Source: Paraburkholderia susongensis
GTDB lineage: Bacteria; Pseudomonadota; Gammaproteobacteria; Burkholderiales; Burkholderiaceae
Length of the DNA stretch: 64,000 nt
Assembly (NCBI RefSeq): GCF_900177725.1
Contig: NZ_FXAT01000005.1
Coordinates: forward strand, 372,001 to 436,000
Direction: 5' to 3'
The position numbers were made by a program, and so were the translations under genes. The notes below the pieces were generated by a model that made no database searches, had not been told where the DNA came from, and was given only the letters and a program-made list of their open reading frames with translations. Below, one piece after another: positions 10,819 through 18,388 of this stretch. Position 1 is the first letter of the stretch; every line of letters begins with the position of its first letter.

Positions 10819-10844
10819 AAAAAACCGCCGTTTCAGGCGGTTTT
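10819..10844 (-). terminator. Rho-independent terminator of the LysR gene
   Basis: On the minus strand, AAAACCGCC pairs perfectly with GGCGGTTTT (9 bp, six-base loop TGAAAC) and runs into six T residues. The LysR stop codon lies in the loop. The plus strand also has T-rich sequence beyond the stem, so it may act in both directions. Confidence 0.85.
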
Positions 10845-11795
10845 GTCATTTTTAGCCGGTACTTTCGTCTGCGCCTGCGCGCGCAACAGCGCGATGAACC
10901 GCTCCGCCGGCGGTGACAACACCCCGCCCTTACGCGTGACGATGCCGAACGTCTGCGACGGCGACTTGAGCCTGAGCGGCACGACGCGCAGCATCTTGTG
11001 CCGCACGAACGGCCCGGCAATCGCGCTCGGCAGCAGCGACACGAGTTCAGCGCTGCGCTGCAGTAGCGCGACGGTCACGAACGTGGAAGCCGTTGAAATC
11101 GGATTGTCGGGCATGCCGAGTCCGGCCAGATCCATCTCGCGTTCGAGCAGCGCATGCAGCGGCATGTGCGACGGATACATGACCCAGCGATAGTCCGTCA
11201 GATCGCGCAACGTCATGTCCCGGCGCGGCAACGGCGGATGGCAATAGCCGACCACCACCGAGAGCGGCTCGTCGCCGAGCGGACGATACTGATACTTCGA
11301 CGGATCGGCCGCGACCGCCGCGCGGCCCACCACGAGATCGAGCCGCCCGTCGTCGAGTTGCGCAAGCATGCGCGCGCTCGTGTCCTCCACGACTTCGATC
11401 GACAGATCCGGCTGCCCCGCATGCAACTGGTTCAACGCGGGCACCACGCATTCGGGAATCGCGCCCATGATCGCGCCGACCGCGAGCCGGCCGCCGCGCC
11501 CCGAGCGTATCTCGGCGACGTCCTGGCAGAGCGCGGTGAGGTCGGTCGCCACGAGACGCGCGTAGCGGATCACGCAATGGCCGAGCTGGTTCGGGATCAT
11601 GCCGCTTTTCGAGCGCTCGAAAAGCGGCGCGTCGAGCATCGATTCGAGTTCCTGCAGCGCCTTGCTCGCCGCCGACTGCGTCATCGACATCACGCCGGCA
11701 GCTTTGTGCAGCGACTTGTGATCGTCGAGCGCGATCAGCAGTTGCAGTTGCTTCATGCGCAGCTTCGAGAGCAGGACGTTCAGCGTGTTTTTCAT
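10833..11795 (-). CDS. LysR-family regulator, GbpR-like
   Basis: 320 residues from the ATG at 11795 (MKNTLNVLLSKLRMKQLQLL). The winged helix-turn-helix includes HKAAGVMSMTQSAASKALQELE, about residues 27-48; the effector-binding domain begins near 95 (GRLAVGAIMGAIPECVVPAL). The opening KLRMKQLQLLIALDDHKSLHKAA resembles GbpR-type regulators that control galactose/arabinose genes in Azospirillum and relatives. It is divergent from the keto-deoxyarabonate dehydratase gene with 182 bp between, so it is the likely regulator of that gene. Its stop codon sits inside its own terminator hairpin. Confidence 0.88.
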   Translation of the reverse strand: MKNTLNVLLSKLRMKQLQLLIALDDHKSLHKAAGVMSMTQSAASKALQELESMLDAPLFERSKSGMIPNQLGHCVIRYARLVATDLTALCQDVAEIRSGRGGRLAVGAIMGAIPECVVPALNQLHAGQPDLSIEVVEDTSARMLAQLDDGRLDLVVGRAAVAADPSKYQYRPLGDEPLSVVVGYCHPPLPRRDMTLRDLTDYRWVMYPSHMPLHALLEREMDLAGLGMPDNPISTASTFVTVALLQRSAELVSLLPSAIAGPFVRHKMLRVVPLRLKSPSQTFGIVTRKGGVLSPPAERFIALLRAQAQTKVPAKNDKTA

Positions 11796-11977
11796 CGGGT
11801 TCGAAGTGGGTGAGTCGCAAAAGCGATCACAGGATGGAAACAATTCAATATACCTTCGGGGGCGGGCGCCGTATAGTCGGCAGCAACCATCTTGCGTGGG
11901 ACCGGAGACATTCACTCACATGCGCCGCCCTCTTGCGGCACACGCGCATCCAGCAACCCGGCACGGACACCATCGCC

Positions 11978-12913
11978 ATGACCCAGCCATCCCGCCCAGC
12001 CGCCGCCTTGCGCGGCGTCTTCCCCGTCGTACCGACGATCTTCGACGACGCAGGCCGCCTCGACCTCGAAGGCCAGAAGCGCTGCATCGACTTCATGATC
12101 GACGCCGGTTCGAACGGCCTGTGCGTCCTCGCGAACTTCTCCGAACAGTTCGTGCTCTCCGACGACGAGCGCAGCACGCTGATGCACCTCGCGCTCGAAC
12201 ACGTGGCGGGCCGCGTGCCGGTGATCGTCACGACCACGCATTTCAGCTCGTACCAGTGCGCGGAGCGTAGCCGCGCCGCGCAGGACGCGGGCGCCGCCAT
12301 GGTGATGATCATGCCGCCGTATCACGGCGCGACGATCCGCATCGGCGAGCGCGGTATTGACGAGTTCTATCGTACGGTATCCGATGCAATCCAGATTCCG
12401 ATCATGATTCAGGACGCGCCCGTCAGCGGCACGGCGTTGTCCGCGCCGTTTCTCGCCCACATGGCGCGCGAAATCGACAACGTGTCGTACTTCAAGATCG
12501 AAACGCCGCAGGCCGCGAACAAGCTGCGCGAGCTGATCGAACTGGGCGGCGATGCGGTCGTCGGTCCGTGGGACGGCGAGGAAGCCATCACGCTGATGGC
12601 CGATCTCGATGCGGGCGCGACCGGCTCGATGACGGGCGGCGGCTACGCGGATGGTATTCGCCTGATCGTCGACGCTTATGCGGCAGGCGACACCGAAGCG
12701 GCCGCCGCGCACTATCAGCAGTGGCTGCCGCTCATCAACTACGAGAACCGCCAGGGCGGCCTCGCGTCGTGCAAGGCGCTGATGAAGGAAGGCGGCGTGA
12801 TCCGCTCCGACGCGGTGCGTCATCCGCTGCCGCAGATGCATCCCGCGACGCGCGACGGGCTGCTCAGGATCGCGCGCGGGCTCGATCCGCTCGTGCTGCG
12901 CTGGGGGCGCTGA
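11978..12913 (+). CDS. L-2-keto-3-deoxyarabonate dehydratase (DHDPS/NAL superfamily)
   Basis: 311-residue TIM-barrel enzyme of the dihydrodipicolinate synthase superfamily. The Schiff-base lysine is K173 (VSYFKIETP) and the conserved tyrosine lies in PPYHGAT (about 115). Phrases such as RGVFPVVPTIFD, LANFSEQFVLSD, IMIQDAPVSGTALS and ENRQGGLASCKALM closely resemble, as I recall it, the Azospirillum enzyme that converts L-2-keto-3-deoxyarabonate to alpha-ketoglutarate semialdehyde in the non-phosphorylative L-arabinose pathway. The start is the ATG at 11978; the frame is open further upstream but lacks family sequence there. A GbpR-type regulator lies divergent. The other pathway genes (arabinose dehydrogenase, arabonate dehydratase, semialdehyde dehydrogenase) are not in the window. 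Another keto-deoxy-acid substrate is the main alternative. Confidence 0.75.
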   Translation: MTQPSRPAAALRGVFPVVPTIFDDAGRLDLEGQKRCIDFMIDAGSNGLCVLANFSEQFVLSDDERSTLMHLALEHVAGRVPVIVTTTHFSSYQCAERSRAAQDAGAAMVMIMPPYHGATIRIGERGIDEFYRTVSDAIQIPIMIQDAPVSGTALSAPFLAHMAREIDNVSYFKIETPQAANKLRELIELGGDAVVGPWDGEEAITLMADLDAGATGSMTGGGYADGIRLIVDAYAAGDTEAAAAHYQQWLPLINYENRQGGLASCKALMKEGGVIRSDAVRHPLPQMHPATRDGLLRIARGLDPLVLRWGR

Positions 12914-13018
12914 GAGAGACGAATAGACGAGAGGCCGTGTGGCGCGGCCCCGTGCAGAAATCCGAAAGCGAATCCGACGGCTAGACGCCGACACTCGATT
13001 GCCGCTACGCTAGCGGCC

Positions 13019-14320
13019 ATGCAAAGTTTCTACGAAGCCACAGTCGCCCGCTCATCCGCCTATGCACCGCTCACCGCCCGGCGCAGCGCCCACGTCTGCA
13101 TCATCGGCGGCGGGCTCGCGGGACTCTCCACCGCATTGGGACTCGCCGAGCGCGGCGTCAAGGACGTCGTCGTGCTCGAAGCGCAGCAGGTCGGTTTCGG
13201 CGCCTCGGGACGCAACGGCGGTTTCGTGTTCGGCGGCTACAGTCTCGATTGCGCCGACCTGCTCAAAACACTCGGCCCGGCCCGCGCACGCGAACTCTAT
13301 ACGCTGACCACCGACGCCGTCGACCTCATGCGCACGCGCATCGCGCGCTACCGGATCGATTGCGACGCGACCGACGCCGGCGTGATCCTCGCCAACTGGT
13401 TCGACGAACCCGCCCGGCTCGAAGCACAGCGGCGTCTGATGCGCGATTCGTTCGGCGTCGACTGGGAGCCGATCGCGGCTGACGAACTCGCCACGCAACT
13501 GAAGACAGACCACTATCACGGCGGCCTCTTCGAGCGCAACGCATTCCACTTTCATCCGCTCAAATATGTGCTCGGTATTGCCGCCGCGGCCGCGCAAGCG
13601 GGTGTGACGATTCACGAGCGTTCGCCGGTCGTGCGTCTGCGGCGTGAGGGAGCGGCCTCCGATGCGGGCTTCGTCGTGGAAACGCCGCAAGGCGCGCTCG
13701 ACGCGCGCCACGTCGTGATGGCCGGCGGCGGCTACGCGCGCAACGTCTATGCGCGCGTCGAGCGGGCGGTGCTGCCGATCGCCACCTACGTGATGGCGAC
13801 CGAACCGCTCGGCGCGCGTCTGTCCGAGGCGATCGCCACGCGCGCCGCGATCTACGACACTCGCTTCGCGTTCGACTACTACCGGCCGCTGCCCGACACC
13901 CGCATCCTGTGGGGCGGACGCATCTCGGTGCGTGACCGCGAACCCGAGGCGATCGCGCGTCTGCTGCGGCAGGATCTGCTGAGGGTTTATCCGCAGCTGC
14001 GCGACGTGCGCATCGAGCACGCATGGGGCGGCCTGATGAGCTACGCGCGTCACAAGATGCCGCAGATCGGCCGCAGCGCGGACGGCGTCTGGTATGCGGT
14101 CGCTTTCGGCGGACACGGCATGGCGCCGACCACGGTGTCCGGCGAGCTGCTGGCCGCGGCGATCAGCGGCGAGAAGCCGGTGCCCGATGCGTTCGCGGCG
14201 TTCGGCCTGACGCGCACGTACGGCGCGCTCGGCCTCGCCGCCGCGCAGCTCACCTACACCGCGATGCAAACGCGCGACGCGTTCGCCGCGCGCCGCCGGC
14301 GCACGCATCCCGCCACCTGA
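13019..14320 (+). CDS. FAD-dependent oxidoreductase, DadA/PuuB-like
   Basis: 433-residue flavoprotein of the D-amino-acid oxidase fold. The FAD-binding motif is CIIGGGLAGLSTALGLAERG at about 28-47. SGRNGGFVFGGYS is typical of PuuB/glycine-oxidase-like enzymes acting on amines or amino acids, and the C-terminal FAD loop reads YAVAFGGHGMAPTTVSGELL. It begins 105 bp after the dehydratase gene on the same strand, so it could be co-transcribed, but its reaction does not obviously belong to arabinose breakdown. The substrate is unknown. Confidence 0.85.
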   Translation: MQSFYEATVARSSAYAPLTARRSAHVCIIGGGLAGLSTALGLAERGVKDVVVLEAQQVGFGASGRNGGFVFGGYSLDCADLLKTLGPARARELYTLTTDAVDLMRTRIARYRIDCDATDAGVILANWFDEPARLEAQRRLMRDSFGVDWEPIAADELATQLKTDHYHGGLFERNAFHFHPLKYVLGIAAAAAQAGVTIHERSPVVRLRREGAASDAGFVVETPQGALDARHVVMAGGGYARNVYARVERAVLPIATYVMATEPLGARLSEAIATRAAIYDTRFAFDYYRPLPDTRILWGGRISVRDREPEAIARLLRQDLLRVYPQLRDVRIEHAWGGLMSYARHKMPQIGRSADGVWYAVAFGGHGMAPTTVSGELLAAAISGEKPVPDAFAAFGLTRTYGALGLAAAQLTYTAMQTRDAFAARRRRTHPAT

Positions 14321-14426
14321 GCGTTACCCCGGGGCCCCTCGGGACCCCGCCGCTTACGCCTGAGACCCGCGCCGAAGGCCGGTTTCAGCATGCTAGAATG
14401 CGCCGTCACCGCCGCTCGAATCCACA

Positions 14427-15122
14427 ATGAAAAAGGGAAGCAAGGCCGCCGAGCCTGATACCAACGGCAACGCGTCAGGCTCGTCGCGCGCCGACTCCCG
14501 GCGCAAGTACGACCCCGAACAGACGAAGCGCAACATCCTCGACGTCGCGACCCAGGAGTTCTCCGCGATGGGACTGGCGGGCGCGCGCGTCGACGCGATC
14601 GCGGAACGCACGAACACCACCAAGCGCATGCTGTACTACTACTTCGGCAGCAAGGAAGGGTTGTACCAGGCGGTGCTGGAGAAGGTGTATGGAGACATTC
14701 GTGCGCTCGAACAGGATCTGCACATCAGCGAACTCGATCCCATCGAGGGCATGCGCGCACTGGTCGAATTCACGTTCGACTACCACGACCGCCAGCGCGA
14801 TTTCGTGCGCCTCGTGACGATCGAAAATATTCACGGCGCGAAGTACGTCGAGCAGGTGAAGACCTTCAAAGGCCGCAACGTTACCGTCATTCACACGATT
14901 GAAGATCTGCTCGCGCGCGGCATTGCGGCGGGGCAGTTCCGCAGCGATATCGATCCGATCGATCTGCATCTGATGATCAGCTCGCTATGCTTTCATCGCG
15001 TCGGCAACCGGCATACGTTCGGCACCGCGTTTGGGCGGGATCCGTCGCATCCGCGTTTGCGGGCGCGGCATCGGGCGATGATCGTCGATGCGATCTTGCG
15101 GTTCGTAAAGAAGGAAGATTGA
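14427..15122 (+). CDS. TetR-family transcriptional regulator
   Basis: 231 residues with a polar N-terminal extension of about 30. The TetR DNA-binding domain follows (TKRNILDVATQEFSAMGLAG, then RTNTTKRMLYYYFGSKEGLYQ, about 35-80). The C-terminal ligand/dimer domain matches the TetR_C group found in RutR-like proteins (FDYHDRQRDFVRLVTIENIH). It is convergent with the quinate-locus transporter, so it is the closest regulator to that locus and a candidate for binding the CTAGT repeats at 18195-18233. That link is inference. Confidence 0.9.
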   Translation: MKKGSKAAEPDTNGNASGSSRADSRRKYDPEQTKRNILDVATQEFSAMGLAGARVDAIAERTNTTKRMLYYYFGSKEGLYQAVLEKVYGDIRALEQDLHISELDPIEGMRALVEFTFDYHDRQRDFVRLVTIENIHGAKYVEQVKTFKGRNVTVIHTIEDLLARGIAAGQFRSDIDPIDLHLMISSLCFHRVGNRHTFGTAFGRDPSHPRLRARHRAMIVDAILRFVKKED

Positions 15123-15134
15123 GCGAAAACACAA

Positions 15135-15175
15135 AACCCCTGGTTATCGCCTCACTGCGACGACAACCGGGGGTT
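15135..15175. terminator. Hairpin between convergent TetR and MFS genes
   Basis: AACCCCTGGTT pairs with AACCGGGGGTT (11 bp with one G-U), leaving a 19-base loop. It lies between two convergent stop codons, so it probably ends both transcripts, although no strong T-tract follows on either strand. Confidence 0.5.
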
Positions 15176-15223
15176 CAGAAGCCAACGCTGCCGTCACATC
15201 TCACGACAGCTCAACCATAGCGC

Positions 15224-16597
15224 TTAGTCCGCCAGCACGATCCGCTTGATATCGCCGACCACGAAGATATACGACAGCGCCCCGATCAACGCGATCACGC
15301 CGATAAACACCAGCGCACCGACGAACGAACCGGTTGCGGCAACGATCACTCCGACCACGAGCGGCGTCACGATACCCGCCAGATTCGCGGCAAAGTTGAA
15401 GATGCCGCCGGTCACGCCAAGCAGCCCTTCCGGCGCGATATCCGACACGAGCGTCCAGCCGAGCGCGGCCATGCCCTGCGCGAAGAACGCCACCGACAGA
15501 ATCGCGATCACCACCACATTGCTCTCGACATAGTTCGCGAGAATGATCGTCGAGGCGAGCAGCAGGCCGGCGATGATCGGCAGCTTGCGCGCCACGTTCG
15601 GCGACTTGCCGCGACGCAGCAGCCAATCGGAGAACACGCCGCCGAACATCACGCCGATCGACGCGGCGATGAACGGCATGATCGCGAAGAAACCGATCTT
15701 CAGCCACGCCATATGACGCTCGGTGGCGAGATACGTCGGGAACCACGTGAGGAAGAACACGAGCGTCGAATTGCCCGCGAACTGGCCGAGGCAGATGCCG
15801 GTCAGTTGACGATGCCTGAGCAGTTGGCCGATGGTGCGCCATTCGAACCCGCGCTTCGGCGAAGCCGCTACGTCACCCGCTGCCGCATCGGCATCCTTGC
15901 CCCGTTGCGTGAGCCCGCCGCCCGCCTCGATATAGTCGAGCTCTTCCTGATTCGCCGCCGGATGATCGCGCGGCTCGCGATACAGCAGCCACCACACCAC
16001 GCCGAACACGAGGCCCACGCCGCCGACCACGAGGAAAAGCGAGCGCCAGCCGAACGCGCCCATCAGCATGAACAGGAACGGGCTGAAAAACGCGAGGCCG
16101 ATATATTCACCGACCGTGTACGTGCCCGTCGCCATCGCGCGTTCGCTCTGCGGGAACCACGTGGCGACCACGCGGCTGTTGGTCGGAAAGCAGGGCGCTT
16201 CCGACACACCGAGGCCGAGACGGAACGCGAACAGCGCGCCGATGCCGTGCACGAGACCTTGTGCGAGCGTGCAGAGCGACCAGAACGTCATCGACAGGAA
16301 GTAGGTCACCTTGCTGCCGAAGCGGTCGAGAAAGAGCCCGCCCGGAATCTGCGCGGCCACGTAGCTCCACGAAAACACGGAGAACAGCAAGCCCATCAGC
16401 GCGGCGTTGATGCCGAGCTCTTTGGTCAACTGCGGCGCCGCGATGCCGAGCACCGTGCGATCGAGATAATTGATCATCGTGCCGATCGCGAGCAGCGCGA
16501 GGATCTTGTAGCGGGCCTTCGAGCGGCGCGCGGTGCTCACCGCCGCGCCCTTCTGGAGCGGCGCGTTCGCGGGACTGGATTGAATCGGTTGCGGCAT
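15224..16597 (-). CDS. MFS transporter, anion:cation symporter family (probable quinate/shikimate uptake)
   Basis: 457-residue 12-helix transporter of the ACS group. TM1 carries GTMINYLDRTVLGIAAPQ and the loop 2-3 signature is GGLFLDRFGSK. GLGVSEAPCFPTNSRVVATWFP and GTYTVGEYIGLAFFSPFLF are typical of ACS hexuronate/galactonate/aromatic-acid carriers. It lies 91 bp downstream of the dehydrogenase gene on the same strand and probably ends the aroQ-dehydrogenase-transporter operon. The context suggests quinate, shikimate or dehydroshikimate as substrate. Confidence 0.87.
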   Translation of the reverse strand: MPQPIQSSPANAPLQKGAAVSTARRSKARYKILALLAIGTMINYLDRTVLGIAAPQLTKELGINAALMGLLFSVFSWSYVAAQIPGGLFLDRFGSKVTYFLSMTFWSLCTLAQGLVHGIGALFAFRLGLGVSEAPCFPTNSRVVATWFPQSERAMATGTYTVGEYIGLAFFSPFLFMLMGAFGWRSLFLVVGGVGLVFGVVWWLLYREPRDHPAANQEELDYIEAGGGLTQRGKDADAAAGDVAASPKRGFEWRTIGQLLRHRQLTGICLGQFAGNSTLVFFLTWFPTYLATERHMAWLKIGFFAIMPFIAASIGVMFGGVFSDWLLRRGKSPNVARKLPIIAGLLLASTIILANYVESNVVVIAILSVAFFAQGMAALGWTLVSDIAPEGLLGVTGGIFNFAANLAGIVTPLVVGVIVAATGSFVGALVFIGVIALIGALSYIFVVGDIKRIVLAD

Positions 16598-16688
16598 GTC
16601 GTGCTGGTCTCTTCAAACAGATTGTGCCGGACATACGCTGCCGGATAGCGGCCCTCGACGGGGCTTTCTTACTTTTACCCAGGAACGC

Positions 16689-17618
16689 TCAGGGGCGTTC
16701 CAGCAATGACTGGAAGTGCGTGTAGACGCGCTCCGCGTCGGGTTCGAGTCCCGTGAAGATGCGCATCGCGTCGACCGCCTGATAGACCGCCATGCCGCCG
16801 CCGCTCAGCGTGCGGCAGCCGAGCGCTTCGGCCGCCTGCAGGAGCGCCGTGCGGATCGGGAAATAAACGATGTCGGCCACCCACAGGTCGCGATGCAGCA
16901 ATTCGGCCGGCAGCGGCAAGCCCGGCAGTTTAGCCATGCCAGTCGGCGTCGCGTGAATCAGGCCCTGCGCGGCCGCCAGCGATTCCGGGAGCGACGTGCC
17001 CGCGCTGACCCTGGCTGCGGGGAAACGCTTCTGCAATTCACCGGCGAGCGACTGTGCGCGGCTTGCGTCCACGTCGAATAACGTCAGCGATTGCGTGCCC
17101 ATGTTCAGCGCCGCATGCGCGACCGCCGCGCCCGCGCCGCCCGCGCCGAGTTGCACGACGCGCTCGAGCGACACGTCGGGCAGGCCGCGCTGGAACGCGC
17201 GCGCGAAGCCGGACCAGTCGGTGTTGTGGCCGATGCGCTTGCCGTCCCTGAACAGCACGGTGTTGACCGCGCCGAGTGCGCGCGCGTCGTCGGACAGTTC
17301 GTCGAGCAGCGGAATCACCGCCTGCTTGCACGGATACGTGATGTTCAGGCCGTTGAAGCCCATGCGCTCGGCGGCGGTCAACAGTTCCGGCAGCGCGGCG
17401 GTGTCGAGCTTCAGCGCTTCGAGATCGATACGGCGATACACGTAGTGCAGACCGAGCTGGCTGCCCTCTTCCTCGTGCATCGCGGGCGTGAGCGAACCGC
17501 TGATGCCCGAGCCGATCAGGCCGACCAGGTACGAGTGGCCGGTTGCCCGCGAACTCGCCTGCGCATTCGCCAGCGCGCCGATCTGCGCGTCCGTCCGGGT
17601 GTTCTCTTGAGTGTTCAT
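16689..17618 (-). CDS. aroE: Quinate/shikimate dehydrogenase, NAD-type AroE homologue
   Basis: 309 residues. The N-terminal substrate domain has GSGISGSLTPAMHEEEG, the catalytic lysine in ITYPCKQAVIP and the catalytic aspartate in GHNTDWSGF. The Rossmann motif is QLGAGGAGAAVAHA; the second strand ends in LFDVD rather than the NRT of NADP-using biosynthetic AroE, pointing to NAD. The wording RIDLE, LDELSDDARALGAVNTV and AVDAMRIFTGLEPD resembles the catabolic quinate/shikimate dehydrogenase of Corynebacterium. Its start codon overlaps the aroQ stop by four bases (ATGA), implying translational coupling. It probably oxidises quinate or shikimate to the 3-dehydro compound. A biosynthetic role is possible but less likely here. 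Confidence 0.9.
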   Translation of the reverse strand: MNTQENTRTDAQIGALANAQASSRATGHSYLVGLIGSGISGSLTPAMHEEEGSQLGLHYVYRRIDLEALKLDTAALPELLTAAERMGFNGLNITYPCKQAVIPLLDELSDDARALGAVNTVLFRDGKRIGHNTDWSGFARAFQRGLPDVSLERVVQLGAGGAGAAVAHAALNMGTQSLTLFDVDASRAQSLAGELQKRFPAARVSAGTSLPESLAAAQGLIHATPTGMAKLPGLPLPAELLHRDLWVADIVYFPIRTALLQAAEALGCRTLSGGGMAVYQAVDAMRIFTGLEPDAERVYTHFQSLLERP

Positions 17619-18070
17619 TTTGCCGCCCTATTCTTAAGAATCGTCGCCATCCGCTCGAGCGCGAGCACATAGCCCTGAGTGCCGCAACCGACGATAACTG
17701 CCTCCGCCACCGCCGACACGTACGAGTGATGCCGGAATGCTTCGCGCCGATGCACGTTCGAGATATGCACCTCGATGACGGGCTTTTCGATCGCCGTCAG
17801 CGCATCGGCGATCGCCACCGACGTATGCGTATAAGCGGCGGGATTGATGACGATGCCGTCGACCTTGGTGCGCGCCGCATGCAGCCAGTCGATCAGTTGA
17901 TGCTCGGCGTTCGACTGGCAGAAGTCGATCGCGAGGCCGAGGCGTTCGCCGGCGTCGCGGCACAGCTTCGCGACGTCGTCGAGCGTTTGCGCGCCGTAGA
18001 TGGCCGGCTCGCGCGTGCCGAGCAGATTGAGGTTCGGTCCGTTGAGGACCAGTACGGAGGCAAAACTCAT
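17615..18070 (-). CDS. aroQ: Type II 3-dehydroquinate dehydratase
   Basis: 151 residues, the usual size for the dodecameric type II enzyme. Signature segments are VLNGPNLNLLGTREPAIYG (flexible loop with the catalytic Arg and Tyr), QSNAEHQLIDWLH, INPAAYTHTSVAI and VIEVHISNVHRREAFRHHS. It interconverts 3-dehydroquinate and 3-dehydroshikimate. As first gene of a catabolic operon it links quinate oxidation to the dehydratase encoded divergently at 18389. The start at 18070 (MSFASVLVLNGPN) has AGGAG upstream. Confidence 0.95.
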   Translation of the reverse strand: MSFASVLVLNGPNLNLLGTREPAIYGAQTLDDVAKLCRDAGERLGLAIDFCQSNAEHQLIDWLHAARTKVDGIVINPAAYTHTSVAIADALTAIEKPVIEVHISNVHRREAFRHHSYVSAVAEAVIVGCGTQGYVLALERMATILKNRAAK

Positions 18071-18194
18071 GACGACTCCTGCAAAGTGAGGCGCGTGGCG
18101 AACCGCGGCGCCCGCGTGCGGTTCTTCGACGCGTAGCGAAGTGTGCGCGCATCGGCCGCCGCCGTCATTCGGGGTTTCTACGAATTTGTACCAT

Positions 18195-18233
18195 CTAGTT
18201 AGTTTGTATAGACTAGCGAAACTCGCGGCTAGT
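18195..18233. promoter_or_regulatory. Repeated CTAGT/ACTAG operator-like half-sites in the divergent quinate promoter
   Basis: Within the 318-bp gap between aroQ (minus) and quiC (plus) lie CTAGT (18195-18199), ACTAGC (18212-18217) and GCTAGT (18228-18233). The last two form an inverted repeat with a 10-bp spacer; the first two form another with a 12-bp spacer. Spaced inverted half-sites of this kind suit a TetR-type dimer. The surrounding 60 bp are noticeably AT-richer than the flanks, as expected of a promoter. Confidence 0.5.
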
Positions 18234-18388
18234 GTGGGAGACTCTGACCCACGCCTTGCCTCGGCGCGTAACGAACTGGCCCAATTTGCGCATTGCAACA
18301 TGCCCGCCTGACGGCGCTGGCAGGCGCGCCGCACCGTTTCGCCGCTCTCGTTTTCTCCGTCGTTTGTCCGTTACTGCAGGAGCCGTTC

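Noticed and set aside
11978..12913. The DHDPS-family gene as the missing hydroxyproline-pathway deaminase.
   Set aside because: Its wording (LANFSEQFVLSD, IMIQDAPVSGT, ENRQGGL) fits the keto-deoxyarabonate dehydratase and not, as I recall it, the pyrroline-hydroxycarboxylate deaminase; it is also 11 kb from the locus beside its own regulator.
16636..16680. Hairpin GCCC/GGGC followed by TTTCTTACTTTT between MFS and dehydrogenase genes as a terminator.
   Set aside because: Its T-rich side is on the plus strand, where no gene is transcribed toward it; on the minus strand it has no T-tract, so it should not split the operon.
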